Origin: Favolaschia claudopus
Taxonomy: Eukaryota; Basidiomycota; Agaricomycetes; Agaricales; Mycenaceae
NCBI GenBank assembly: GCA_037176885.1
Contig: JAWWNJ010000069.1
Span: forward strand, 434,001 to 498,000
DNA length: 64,000 bases
Reading direction: 5' to 3'
Shown here in pieces: positions 33,860 to 44,880 of the stretch (position 1 is the stretch's first letter; the number at the start of each line of letters is the position of its first letter). The translations under genes and the position numbers were made by a program. The notes beneath the pieces were generated by a model that worked only from the letters and a program-made list of their open reading frames with translations, searched no databases and was not told where the DNA came from.

Positions 33860-35107
33860 TCACTTCCTCCCCGCAGACAACTTCTTCACCGCCTTCTCAT
33901 GCTCTCCATCTAAAATCGGTTTAAAGTCCCACAAAAGCCCATCGTCCAGCTTCCTTTTCTCCAACACATCGCTCAAGACGTACGAGAAATACCCCTCGTC
34001 CTCATACTCCATGGCGTATTCTTTGAAGTCGTCCTCGTCGAAGCCACCGTCGAGGACGGTGGTCCAGAGACGGAGGATGTTTTTGGGATTGGTGGAGGAG
34101 AGGCCTTGGATGCAGTAGTCTGAATTGAATGTGAATGGTTCGATACACGCAAACGGGGGAGCAAACTCACAGTCGGTGTCGCCGTCCGAGGGACCCCACA
34201 TGGACCAGGTGAGATCTCGAAGTTTATCGACGAAATGGTGCAGTTCGAGGAGCTCGATACCGGAGAACTTCTTCAGGAATGCTCTGTTCATTTCCGAATC
34301 AGTATGATACTCTATATGAGTGAGAAGATGGGGTTAATGGTGGATTGAGCTTACTTCTGCGCCTTCTCTTTCTGCAGGAGAGTGAATCTCCAAAATCTGT
34401 ACCCCGCGGTCATGAATCTTTCCGACTCTGTAGTGCTAGGTCTGCGGTATGCATGGTCAGGAGGGGTTGTTGGTGTGGTTGGCATGGAACGGAACTCACT
34501 TTGCGGTACGCGGGAAACTTTTGAGTTGAGCGAGGCCAGCGGGGTCGGCAATGCTTGAGTGTTTTCTGAGATCAAGAGAGGTGTGACCCAATAAACGTTA
34601 CTCACTAAGGAATGCCCTTTTTGACCTTCATCATGCCGTAGACGAGAGGCTCCAAAGTTCTCAATACGCGCTCGTTGTCGATGAGTTGGGATACGATTGA
34701 CGATCTCACGCAGATTTTAGGTGAGGTACCCGGCTCTTGAGTTAAAAAGTCAGCAGAGTTCGAGTCTCGACAAGTCAGGAGCATGGAAATAAATGGCCAC
34801 CCAACAACGTCGAGCGAAATTTCTCTTCAAGCGGAGCAAAATTGGCGGACCTACCGATCGTGCCCTGCGAGGATTTAGATTTTGGTGCCGGCTGCTCGAT
34901 AGCCAGAGAAACCGCTTCATCAAAGCAACATCCAAGTAAATTTCGGCCAACGGCGTTGAGTAGGGTGTGCTTCCCGGCTGCGAAAACCTCATAGAAACAA
35001 CGATGGGTGAGGATGAGGGCTCCGAGGTCAGTGAAATCAGGAAGGATGCCGAGCAGAATGTAGAGGATATCCGCGGGAGTTGCAGTGAGTTTGCTCTGGA
35101 CCGCCAT
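33860..35107 (-). CDS. 'MPVQSKL' family protein, copy 3
   Basis: Minus strand, ATG at 35107 ('MAVQSKLTATPADILYILLG', 'LPDFTDLGALILTHRCFYEV') to the stop at 33860-33862. Later exons: 'FMTAGYRFWRFTLLQKEKAQ', 'LKKFSGIELLELHHFVDKL', 'LRLWTTVLDGGFDEDDFKEY', 'GYFSYVLSDVLEKRKLDDGL', 'WDFKPILDGEHEKAVKKLSA'. Very close to copy 2 along its length and arranged tail-to-tail with it across about 260 bp. Function unknown. Confidence 0.72.
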
Positions 35108-36041
35108 TTGTGTACGATGTGGGTGTACGAAGAGAGAACACGTGGGGGCAGTTTGATGGCGAGCCAAGCAATGGCAAACACTTCTCACAGTCTTGCCCGA
35201 ATTGAACACGAGCACGTGACTTTCTGCCCCAAACCAAAGGCCCAGGGTAGTCGTAGCGAGAAGCCAAAAAAGTGTATTCCAGACGAGATAAAGTATAAGG
35301 ACCTGTATCCCCGTGTTTTGAGTAAATATCTGTGGGGTTGAAGTTGAACAATGAATACGCAAAAGAAGTAAAAATTCAACCGTGGGAGCTTTCCATCAAA
35401 TATCTTATCATTTCTTGATCCCTTTGGTAAAACCTTCCGATGTAAAGCCTGTGCCTCTTCTCTTGCTCTGGACTATCATCCCCACCAGATCAAGGAGGAT
35501 ATGTGACCCAAACTCGTATACAGTATATAGGCGGGAAGTAAGTACATATACAGCGTTTCAAGCAGCTGTGGTTCGACTCGTTCGAGTTGTTCGGATTTGG
35601 TTCAGAGGTGCTGCCGGCGCGCCGCGCGGCCCGCGCAGTGCGCACGGTGCGGGATATAAGAAACCGACTACTGCCTTAAAGTCAGAGGGAATTGGAACTT
35701 GGAAGGATCTTGTAGAGCAGAGGAAGAGGAGGTGGAGGTAGAGGAATAATTTACTACATGCGTGTTAACGAGTTTAGGTTGTATTTACGTGTATATCGTG
35801 TGTACATGTAATTATTTACTCCCATGACGGCCAGCAGGCTGACCTTCAGCATGAACCTTCGACGGTGAGTTCTTCTCCTCATCTCCTTTCTCATTCATTA
35901 TCCTCTCATATATGTTACAGTTATTCCGAATTGGAACTTGGAGCCCCGAACTAGGAAACTGCTTGCGGCGAACAGGCACACAGTCAGCAAGAGGACTTGG
36001 AGTGAGTCTTGTCCACCTGGTATAAGGACTCAGTAAGCTCG
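35108..36041. other. Intergenic region
   Basis: No supported gene. A GC-palindromic patch (GCCGGCGCGCCGCGCGGCCC) sits near 35611, like those in the repeat-rich parts of the window. Confidence 0.4.
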
Positions 36042-37006
36042 AAAGTCAAATATAAATGTGTTGACGGGCACCCCAATCTCTGTGAGAGCGATCATAATCA
36101 TTTGAGCGATGCTCAGGCTGATCTTTTTCTTCGGTGTGCTCTTCAGCATCGCTAACTTGCAATCCGGGATTGTTACTCTGGGTTGATTCCAGACTACGTT
36201 GACTACGGCTTGTACGGAAAACGTTGGCCTACGCAAATTTTCTTCGCGGATGTGGTATGACGCACCATTTATGGAAATTTGGACCGGATGCCGCTGTTCC
36301 CGACGTTTTCTTGTATCTCTGCTCAGTTGTGGCTATCCGAAGTGCTCCTTCTATAAAAGGTCTATTGTATTAGTCCCGATTTGCCTAGAAAAAATGCGAA
36401 CATGCCAAGGTATTCTGGAACAACTGTAATTCTGTTGTTATTTCTTGCAGTATCCGTCGACCGTAGTGAATGATCATTGTCTAAAGCGATGTTCGAGCTC
36501 GAAGTTGACTGGCTGGGTGATTGTATTCGACCTAGCCGCGCACATTTCAACTCCTCCTTGTGCTTGCACATTTCTTCCAGCAGGGAAGGGATGGTGGCAC
36601 TACCAGTAGCACCGGTGGATTTCTTTTCGACTATGCGTGCGGATGAAATTTGGAATACGAGTCACTGATTAAACACTTACTGTTCAGAAAATCTGCCAGC
36701 AGACTTGTTGGATCGTCCAGAGTCAATCCTGTGATTTATGCCAAATTCAGTAAAAGGTCATCGACGAAGACCGCCGTCTTACCTATAGTCCAATTATTCA
36801 TGGTGAGCGAGCTGGTATTGATATGGTTGGTCATGCTGGCGCCTGCGCCCAAGCCTCCAGATCCACCAAGAGTGACCCCATTCCCACCAGAACCTCCGGT
36901 TCCTCCTGAAAACCGATATGAGTGATTTGCCCGATTCTAAGCGAGGTATCCGACCTCCAAGAGTGGTTTGGAAGATCGCAGATTCCAGTTCTGCGCGGTT
37001 CAGCAT
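36042..37006 (-). CDS. Gly-rich leader protein of agaricomycete type, several exons (3' end uncertain)
   Basis: Minus strand, ATG at 37006 ('MLNRAELESAIFQTTLG'), joined over a short intron to a Gly-rich exon ('GGTGGSGGNGVTLGGSGG', then 'SLTMNNWTI'), then 'LTLDDPTSLLADFLN' and 'SATIPSLLEEMCKHKEELKC'. Gly-rich leaders ending '...TMNN' occur at the start of many unstudied mushroom proteins. A stop at 36362 may end the gene, or an intron may carry it on to an acidic exon ending near 36044. Role unknown. GT-AG sites support at least four exons. Confidence 0.45.
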
Positions 37007-37575
37007 GAGTATGGTGTTTGTTCAGAACCAAGGCGCATGGATTGCAATTTACTTATGTATCTATTTATTTCTATATCAAGTACCCGCCGCCGGCGCTTAC
37101 AGCACAGTCGGGACGACAGGATCACAGCATGAAAAGAGGCAGAGGCTAAATGGAGACCCCTGCCGGCTGTTTTAATCAGAGACAGTGCTTCGCGAAATGC
37201 CCAGAGCATCTTGAACTCCACTCCAGACGGAGAAATTAAATAGATGCTATTTATGCAACGGTATCCGAAAACCCCGCCCATACTTACATTGCTGCAAAAT
37301 GACTTCAATTGAGCAATGAGGGATGATACGGACACTACTTGACGACGCTTGTCTACCGCCTCACAAATATCCGCGAATATTGATGGTACCAAGCTTCTAT
37401 GTATTCAGTGAACGCCTCACTGACTGAAAATACGGAGGAATCCGGAAGTTGGACCTGAACTTGCAGCCGCAATCTATCATGGGGCGAATTTTCTCATGAA
37501 ACACGGAGGGAAAGCACCCGGCTATCGCCCACCGACTCTTCGTACCTGGTTTGGAGAGACTTCTTACCATTCAGT

Positions 37576-38233
37576 ATGTCATCGGTCGTGTTCGACATAG
37601 AACATTGCGTTTTAGCGCAGCCTCGGCGGCAAAGAAGAGTCATAGCCAGGAGGCTATTTATCAGAGCACTTACCCGTATGTGTCTTTCCACTCCTTCCAC
37701 ACCATCCGACATGTCCTCTAGCGTACCCCAAGATCGAGTTGAGCGAGGCTCCAGGCGCTCTGTTATGCGTAAGCTTCCCATGACAATCGTGATTCGTGGC
37801 GAATCACTCACGCAATCACACAGCGGGTGGAAATACGATCGAAACAAACACATCTTCCAGTGTTGGTGCACCAAACCCCGGTAAGAATCCATGGATAACT
37901 GCTTGCATCGTCGAACTCAATCGTCCAAAAGATACCGTTGATCAGGAGCGACATTTTGTCTCTGTCAATGGAGAACCCTTCTACGTGCCCGCTATGACGG
38001 TGGCAAAATTCTGTCAGACCTACAATCTCAGCGACAGTATTCGCGCTCGGCTGGAGCAGGAAGAATTTCAAACTGCGGGGAAGCTTCTTGAGGTGTCCGA
38101 GACGACTCTTCAAACGGCAGGATTCAAAAGCGGACAAATCGCTGATGTGAAGACGGCATTGAAGGAGTTTCTCATTGCAAATAGCTCGTTAGCAGCGGCG
38201 CCCACCAAAGAAATATGTTCGCGCACCACATGA
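37576..38233 (+). CDS. Protein with C-terminal SAM-like helical segment (5' structure uncertain)
   Basis: The last exon runs from about 37927 to the TGA at 38231-38233, after a GTAAGA...GATCAG intron. It reads 'FYVPAMTVAKFCQTYNLSDS', 'IRARLEQEEFQTAGKLLEVS' and 'TLQTAGFKSGQIADVKTALK', which looks like the helical bundle of SAM domains (L.EEGF.T...LL.VS...L...GFK.GQIA.LK.AL). Preceding exons near 37621-37675 and 37842-37881 have good splice sites but short, unclear coding. SAM segments mediate protein-protein contacts. The start codon is a guess. Confidence 0.4.
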
Positions 38234-38956
38234 GACGACTCCGCCGCGATATACGCCTTTGTTCTTTTAATTTTAGTGTAGTGGCTCCCCTCCCCCTAAT
38301 AAAAGAGCATTGTATTGCCGGAGAATTTTTCCCTCCATAATTATTCCGAACACCTTTCTCTGACTCAAGGCTGAGATCTCGAGAGAGAGGGGGCGCAAGG
38401 CGATGAGACAGGGTCGGCGTTGGCAGCGGAACGGCGTCGTTCGGGCGGTCGGGGGCAACTGGGAGGTCGTAACGAAAACGGACAAAATACACCTTGAATT
38501 CATTTTCGTATTCGTCACCGCTGGGTAGCGTACTTTACTTGTCGTAGCGGCATAGCAGCGTGGGCAGAGGGGAAGTGGCAGAACGCGAGAGACGGAACGG
38601 GTGTGAAGTTGCACGGAACCTGTATGTCGTAGCGTGGAGTCGACTGTCGGCGGTTCAGCGAGACTGAGCGAGTGGCCCACCGGCGCACGGCGAATGAAGG
38701 ACGAAGTCGACGTCACGGGATTGGGAGAGCGGAACTTGAAGTGAGTGCAGCGGTGGAAATTGACGTCGGGAAGCGAGGCAGCGGCATGATGCTGAGAGCT
38801 TGGGGCAGAGCAGGTCCTGCAGGACAGAGGAGCGCTCCTAGCGGCGAGGCGGCCGAGTCGGAGGCCAGCGGAGGCCAGAGATGTCCGGATCACGATTCGG
38901 CATGCATCACGGGATCTTGATTTGCCCACGAGTACGTAATCCTCCTGTCTTCCACC
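38234..38956. other. Intergenic region
   Basis: About 720 bp. A long minus-strand frame (38273-38965) is open but has the composition of an unselected GC-rich frame. No family recognised. Confidence 0.4.
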
Positions 38957-41074
38957 ATGTATCACTCCGACTTCGACTTCGACTCAGAATCAAGCTCTTC
39001 ACAATCGTCAAATGCGCATGGCCCATCTGATTCCGACTCTGATGATTCAGGTAAAATCGACTTTATTGCCTACTTTCATCGGCGGCGCTTGCCAGTGACC
39101 ACTGACCGTTTGGAGCAGTTTTTGGAGCCTATGCAATGGCGTTGAGGGCACGATCCAAGCCCGTGGTGTCCACAGTAGCTTCGAAGCGCTTGCGGCATAT
39201 ACTGGTAGAGGAGAGACACCGATCATCCAGTCTGGCGAGAAAAACGGTCGAGTATCAGCTTGCAAAGCATCAAAAATATGTCTCTGCACCGCGACAAGTC
39301 CCAGCTGGTTTGCCGACTCTTGTGGATCTCGCTGCATTCAAAATTCCTGAAGCCCTTTTGTCTTTGGACGACATTCCTGACCCTATTGTCTCCCGGTTCA
39401 TCTGGGGATGGCATCGAATCTCTTACGCGGAGCTGCGCTATGCTCTCAATCGACTTGCTGATACCGGCACGACCCCTTTGAAAAAACACCAAAGACCGCC
39501 GTCCATTGAACAAAAAGGCGATATAGACGAATGGTAAATATTTCGGTTACGTCTTTCGCTGCGAGCCTGTTTCTGAGTCACTTAGGATTCTTATTCACGA
39601 AAAATACCTGGCAGACGACGAGCGTCTTGGGGACCACTGGCAAGGCGGCCTCATCACCCTAGATGACGCCCGAGACGTTTTCCCCACTTCCGTCCTGTCC
39701 CGCGAACACCGCAAAATCGCCCGCCCAAGCGATCTCCCTGGATACAAATTCCTCGATAAACTCCGCGCTGCGACAGTCGAAATTCAGCCATCTCTCCCCG
39801 CTTTCCGCGACAGCTTCGAGCGGATCTCAGACGGCCTGCTGAAGAACCTCAACTGGGACAACGTCCTCGTCGCCGGTGGCATTGTCCTCGGGACCCTCAT
39901 GGCAGTGGACGCCGCCGCTGGTGCACCCTGGAGATCATCCGACATAGACGTATACATACACGGCCTCGGCCCTAACGAAGCCAACGCCAAAATACAGCAC
40001 ATCTTCTCTACGTTTCAGGCCAATCTCCCTCCCAACACCCCGACTTTCGTTGTGCGAAATTCAAAGACCATCACGTTCTACGCGTCGTATCCGCTGCGGC
40101 GGATTCAGGTGGTGCTGAAGCTCGTTAAATCCCCCAGGGCGGTTCTGCTGAACTTTGATCTGGACGTTTGCGCCATGGGATGGGACGGGAGTGATGTTTG
40201 GATGCTTCCGCGTGCAGCGCGAGCTCTCGAAAGTGAGGATCGCTGCAGCGTTCTTCTTTGCGATTGGCTCATGCTTGTTGGTGACCAGCTGGCTACATCG
40301 TCTTCACGATGAATCTGATCCAGGGTCATTATCTATCTGAGCGCCGTGCGACGCAGGAGCAGCGGTAAAGTCACTTCCTGAAGTAATAGCGAAGCTCACT
40401 ATCTTTTCAGTGTCTTTAAATATGCTTACAAGGTCATCACTTATTTATTCATTCGCTCGTGACGACTGTCCTGCTGATAATTATAAAACAGGGCTATGGA
40501 ATCCGTATCTTACCCTCCTACGTCTCGTCTCTATCCCACTCTCAGACTAAGATCAACCAAATCTCTCCCTCCGAACAACTGTTCGATCTCAACATGGATG
40601 AAATCCGAGAATCCTCTCGCTCACGGACACAAAACACCGTCGCACGCTCAGACCCCGGCGAAAAGAAATTCCGCCACTGCGATTTGGACAGCAAGTACCA
40701 GGTTTCGTCGGAGCCTCAGGGCCGAAGCTGCTTGTCGAGTTTTTCCTTGTTTATGCGACATGTTGAGCTTTGGGATATGGAGCAAAGGGGGGAGGTCAGG
40801 TATGCATTCATTTGACTGGTTTTATCTCATGCCTTGTGGGTCGCAGCTGATTGGTTTGATTTCGAAGCATTGAGCCAGATGAATGGGCAAATACCACCTA
40901 CGAGGATTCTGTGAGTGATGTTTTCTTTCTCCGTTAGATTCTATGTGGAGAGGTTAACAACACGCGCGGTAGGTTTTGGCGTATGACGACACACCGAGGT
41001 GCGTTCGTGAAGGCTATGTCGACGACCTCACTTTGAATTTATACTACGCAACTCAGCTACAAATGGGGCCCTTA
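38957..41074 (+). CDS. Nucleotidyltransferase-like agaricomycete protein, 3' end lost in the repeat array
   Basis: ATG at 38957. Exons 38957-39050, 39119-39533, 39586-40232, 40289-40364, 40411-40432 and 40492 onward join in one frame. The N-terminus is Ser/Asp-rich ('DSESSSSQSS', 'DSDSDDS'). The centre has 'NVLVAGGIVLGTLMAVDA' and 'WRSSDIDVYIHGLGPNEA', a GG...D-x-D arrangement like the nucleotidyltransferase fold. Then come 'FVVRNSKTITFYASYPLRR', 'IQVVLKLVKSPRAVLLNF' and 'VWMLPRAARALE'. Later exons give 'FTMNLIQGHYLSERRATQEQ' and 'GYGIRILPSYVSSLS'. Family similarity fades after 'YYATQLQMGPL' (41074). The usual long C-terminal part is missing, so the product is truncated or fused to repeat sequence. 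Activity is inferred from motif spacing only. Confidence 0.65.
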
Positions 41075-41612
41075 GGTAGCTTGAATAGAATTGCTTTGAC
41101 CATCCCAAAAAGGAAATTCGCAAGCACTGCTGCGCTCACCTCGCAACTAAGCTCGCCGCGCGACCAAGGTCGCAAGCGACTTGCCCACCCCCAACTTATA
41201 GTTTTTCGGCACCGGTGTTCAAAAACAAAAGACATGTCATTTTATTTTTTCCTCTTACTCAACCCGCCCCGGCGGGGAAATTTTTGATTTTTGGACCCTT
41301 GAAACGGCCGGAAAACGCGCGTCTCGAGGGTCCTGGTACGTACGCTAATCTACGGCGGAGATCCAAATTTACAGATCTGAGCTACTCACTACTGGCAGTA
41401 AAGACCCTGATTTGCGCTGTACGCAGTGAGAATTTGAAGTCCGTACTCACCTCGGGTAAATTTGAAGTCCGCGTGAGAGTCTTTTGAGCATTCATGCCGT
41501 CAAGACGAGGAACAAATGAAGAGGAATGGGAGATCTGGAGAAATCAAGCTACTCACCCTATTCAACGAGTTTGCGGTGAAATGACTGAAGCCCGCATTGT
41601 CGACTTGCAGCG

Positions 41613-42096
41613 CCGCGCAGCGGAAGAAAAAATAAGATATGTGTACGGAATCAGTCAGAAATACAGAGAAGCAGGCTGTATGATACTCACCAATTCAGCC
41701 GCGCAGCGGAGAAAAAAATCTCTTCAACTTTGTTGACTTGACAAATTTGACTCAGCAGGTGAGCGCCGCGCAGCGGAAAGAAAAGGAATCTAGGACTCAT
41801 TCAGCTCAGCTCAAGAATGAATCTGACAGCAGGAGAACCACACACCTGAACACCAAGGGGCTCAATGTCTCGCTCGCGGGAATGCGAAATCTCGAATTTT
41901 GATCTCGAGGTTTTGTATTGATGGTGGCAAGTGCCCCGCGCAGCGGGAAGAAAAAAATTTCTGAGAGACATGTGTCAGCGGGAAATCGACGAGGATGAGG
42001 GGAGGAACGTACCTGATAGCACGGTTGAAGTGTCGCTCGGCGGACGGCGAAAAATCGAATTTTGAGTTGGTAGTGGTGATGACGGCCGCGCAGCGG
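41613..42096. repeat. Five copies of the GC hairpin CCGCGCAGCGG (unit 1)
   Basis: CCGCGCAGCGG (stem CCGC/GCGG, loop GCA) occurs at 41613, 41699, 41766, 41936 and 42086. Each copy is followed by an A-rich tract of 5-10 nt. The inverted form CCGCTGCGCGG appears at 42697. The same cluster recurs at +8,039 and +16,078. Confidence 0.8.
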
Positions 42097-43120
42097 AGAA
42101 ATTTTCAATCTGGAGCGTGAAAATGAGACGTGGAATAGAGGGAATGGGGGTGGATACTTGACTGTTGTGAGCTGGACATGTCGCTCGGCGGACGACAATA
42201 TATCGTGTTAAAGGTTTTGAGTTCGAGGTGGTCAGTGGAAGTAAGAGCCACATACATTGCGCGAATAATTCCCCGGCCGCGGGACGTCGATACGTATAGT
42301 CATCGACATGCGCGACCCGGGAAGGACTGGGAAGAAAAAAAGTGAAGGGCTTACCTCACTGAAGCTAACCGACGTCGAATACAACTTGCCGTAAATTACA
42401 GAATACTGGCGCAGAAAACGTAAGACCAAGGAAAGGTAAGAGGAAGAAAGGCGAAGCATACCATGTTATCCGCTCGCCGGACGACGATACGTAGCTATGC
42501 GCGGCGCGACGGCCAGTACCAAAACAACAGACGCTGTCGAGACTGCTGCTTGACAAGCCAGGGGTGCGATTAGCCTGCCGGCGGCTCAAAGTTCTGGAAA
42601 AACACGTGTCAAGAGGAGTAACAAGTGAACGGAAGGAGAACTTACTTGAAAGCCCCGCTCGCGGGACGGCGATCCATATAGTCAAAGCTATGTGCGCCGC
42701 TGCGCGGCGGGGCGGCAACAACCACAATAAGGAGAGCGTTGAGGGGCGGCTGAACCCGTTGCTTTACGCGTTGTGGGCGGGGTTAGCCTGCCGGCGGCTC
42801 AAACTCCTGAAAAAAAGGCGTCAGAATGCGAAAAAGGTTGAAGCAAGAAAGAACTTGCTTGAAAGTCCCGCTCGCGGGACGGCGATCCGTATACTCAAAG
42901 CTATGCGCGCCGCTTCGCGGCGCGGCGGCGGCGGCGACAACGACAACAAGGAAATCGTTGAAGAGCATTTGAACTCGCCGCTTTACGCGTTGGGGGCGGG
43001 GGGTTAGCCTGCCGGCGGCCAAATCCTGGTGAAAAAATGCGTGAGGTGAAGGGATTTTTGGAAACGAGGGAAGACTGACACGAAGTTCTGCTCGCGGTTG
43101 GCTCGCGGGGCGTTGATACG
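41866..43120 (-). repeat. Reiterated exon-like modules, minus strand (unit 1)
   Basis: About eight degenerate modules, 90-215 bp apart, share a core around CGTATCGNCGTCCCGCGAGCG (minus strand), near 41868, 42033, 42181, 42270, 42467, 42655, 42868 and 43100. In one frame they encode variants of RIAVPRAG, WIAVPRAG, RIDVPRPG, RIVVRRAD, YIVVRRAT, FFAVRRAT and RINAPRAN. The three rightmost copies are bordered by a polypyrimidine-AG on one side (followed by GCCGCCGGCAGGCTAA). At least two copies have a GTAAGT- or GTATGC-type donor on the other side. No ATG-initiated frame runs through them. Whether they make protein or RNA is unknown. Repeated in units 2 and 3. Confidence 0.6.
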
Positions 43121-43938
43121 TCTGGTTAACGCATTGTCGGCGGGTGTGTGAGGATGAGAATGGCTTCCCGAAGCTGCTGAAGAGGTGCATTGAACATGCG
43201 GAGTGGGTAGGAGATTTTGCGAGCGCGCGAAAGGGGAGGAAGGTGGTGGGGGGAAGGAAAGAATGGTTGGTTTGGTTCTGTTAGTTTCAAACCCGCTACA
43301 ATGGCGTCGGCTCAGCGTCTCCGTCGCAACAAAATCAGCAGAATTCGTTTTGAATGAATCAAGAACTTACGAACTTGATAATTCCGATCCGCTCCAGCGC
43401 GTCGGGGCGGCCCTGAACGCGAATACCTGAGTTTCTTAGCATGCTCAGCCCTGAAATAATTTACAGCTTGAAAGACTCGAGGGTTGTCTCAGTGTAATAA
43501 GTAAAGCTAGAGAAAGAGAAAGAAATCAGGCGGCGCAGAACTGGGCTTGGGAGATAACGTTGAGGTGGATTTCAAATTTGTGAATACTTACGCATTGATG
43601 TGATTCGCGACGGATACAGTGAGAAGGTCCGGAGTGGGGCATTTGACGCGCCACTTGCGCACCGCCAAGAATAAGTTGCCGCCTGAGCACTTGAGTGCAA
43701 TATTTTGAGGAGGTAAATCTTGAGGTAATTCCACAGAGACGGTGAGAGCCTGAAGCCAGTGGGAAATGAAGCAAGTAGCATTGATAAGCATCAGTTTTGT
43801 AACGACAGCAGTGTGCGCGCGCAGAAGCTTGCGAATCTCAGAAAATGCCGAAATAGACCCATGGATTTAGTTCTGGCGGTTTCGGGGTCTTCGGGGCTTG
43901 AGGACCGCATCCAGCGCGCCATGCCGCAATGTTGATGC

Positions 43939-44281
43939 TTGGCAGAGGCGCAGAAAGCGTGGGCAGAAAGCCTCCAACGAGATGAGGTGAGGGGAGCGGA
44001 AGAAAACGGCGTTGATGGGATCATCGATATCGAGTCCGAAATAGGAAATTCCGAACATTGCCTCTCACCACCACCATCGACGATTCCTGCCGCTGCGGTG
44101 AGTGGACACTTGGGCTCATGTACGTCACCATATCTTATCTTTCTTCATTACATCTAAAATCCAGCGTTATTTGGGCCCAGGAACGCCAGCAACAGCAACA
44201 CGAGCGTTTGCGCGCATTTCGAAAAAACGGGCTCTGGGCGAGCGGTGCCGCAGCACTCTGACTCAGGAATCTCGTCATTAA
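43939..44281 (+). CDS. Small two-exon hypothetical protein in the repeat unit (also at 51978 and 60017)
   Basis: 'AEAQKAWAESLQRDEV' to 'TIPAAA', a GTGAGT...GCCCAG intron of about 83 nt, then 'ERQQQQHERLRAFRKNGLW' to a stop near 44281. Acidic first half, Gln/Arg-rich second half. Start taken at 43939, where the codon is TTG; no ATG is clear. No family recognised. A neighbouring exon pair at 44408-44760 ('PSKLAAPAVLKLLDSSSRRN', then 'FAADFFNFRNFRLNGGHSA') could be a second gene or an alternative frame of the same transcript. Confidence 0.3.
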
Positions 44282-44791
44282 TTCGTAATGGATACGCGTG
44301 GCGTCGGGGAAAGTTCTGGAGCGATTGGAGCCGCGTTGCGACCGGAGGAATTCAGGTGTGTTTTAGTATCCCTCGCTTCCATGGCTGTATCATACTGATA
44401 TCTCCGGCCCCTGGCACTCAAGAGTTGTTCAAACCATCCAAACTCGCTGCTCCTGCGGTTTTGAAGCTCCTCGACTCGTCCTCACGCCGCAATGGCAACT
44501 CACCCCTATCTCTACCCTCCGCTCTGTCGACCTCATCTCCCCCTCCACCCCGGAGTTACGACCCTGCATTGATGCGATCAATTACTCAGAATGGAATACT
44601 GACGTGCGTGTACTTTCCGCGGCGCCTTTCGCTCATTTTTGAATTCTTTCAGTTCGCCGCCGACTTCTTCAATTTCCGCAATTTCCGGTTGAATGGCGGC
44701 CACTCAGCAACTTACCAAGACGAACTGTCGATCCCGACGGATAATAGGATGATTTGGTGAGCAGAATGGCGTAGGAGGGCCGGGGGAAGGG

Positions 44792-44880
44792 TATATAGGT
44801 GAGCTGATATCGTCGAGTTTGATTATGGGTTCCCGCCCACTTCCCACTTCCCTCCCTTCACCCACCCAACTTAACTTCAC
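44792..44880 (+). promoter_or_regulatory. Candidate promoter between the two module arrays (also at 52831 and 60870)
   Basis: TATATA at 44792-44797, followed from about 44833 by a long CT-rich tract (CCCACTTCCCACTTCCCTCC...). CT-rich tracts just before transcription starts are usual for basidiomycete promoters. The plus-strand module array begins about 1.1 kb downstream. Confidence 0.4.

Noticed and set aside
42564..43007. 147-codon plus-strand open frame across the hairpin modules
   Set aside because: It contains duplicated GC-rich modules read on the strand opposite to the splice signals, with no recognisable domain; most likely a by-product of base composition.
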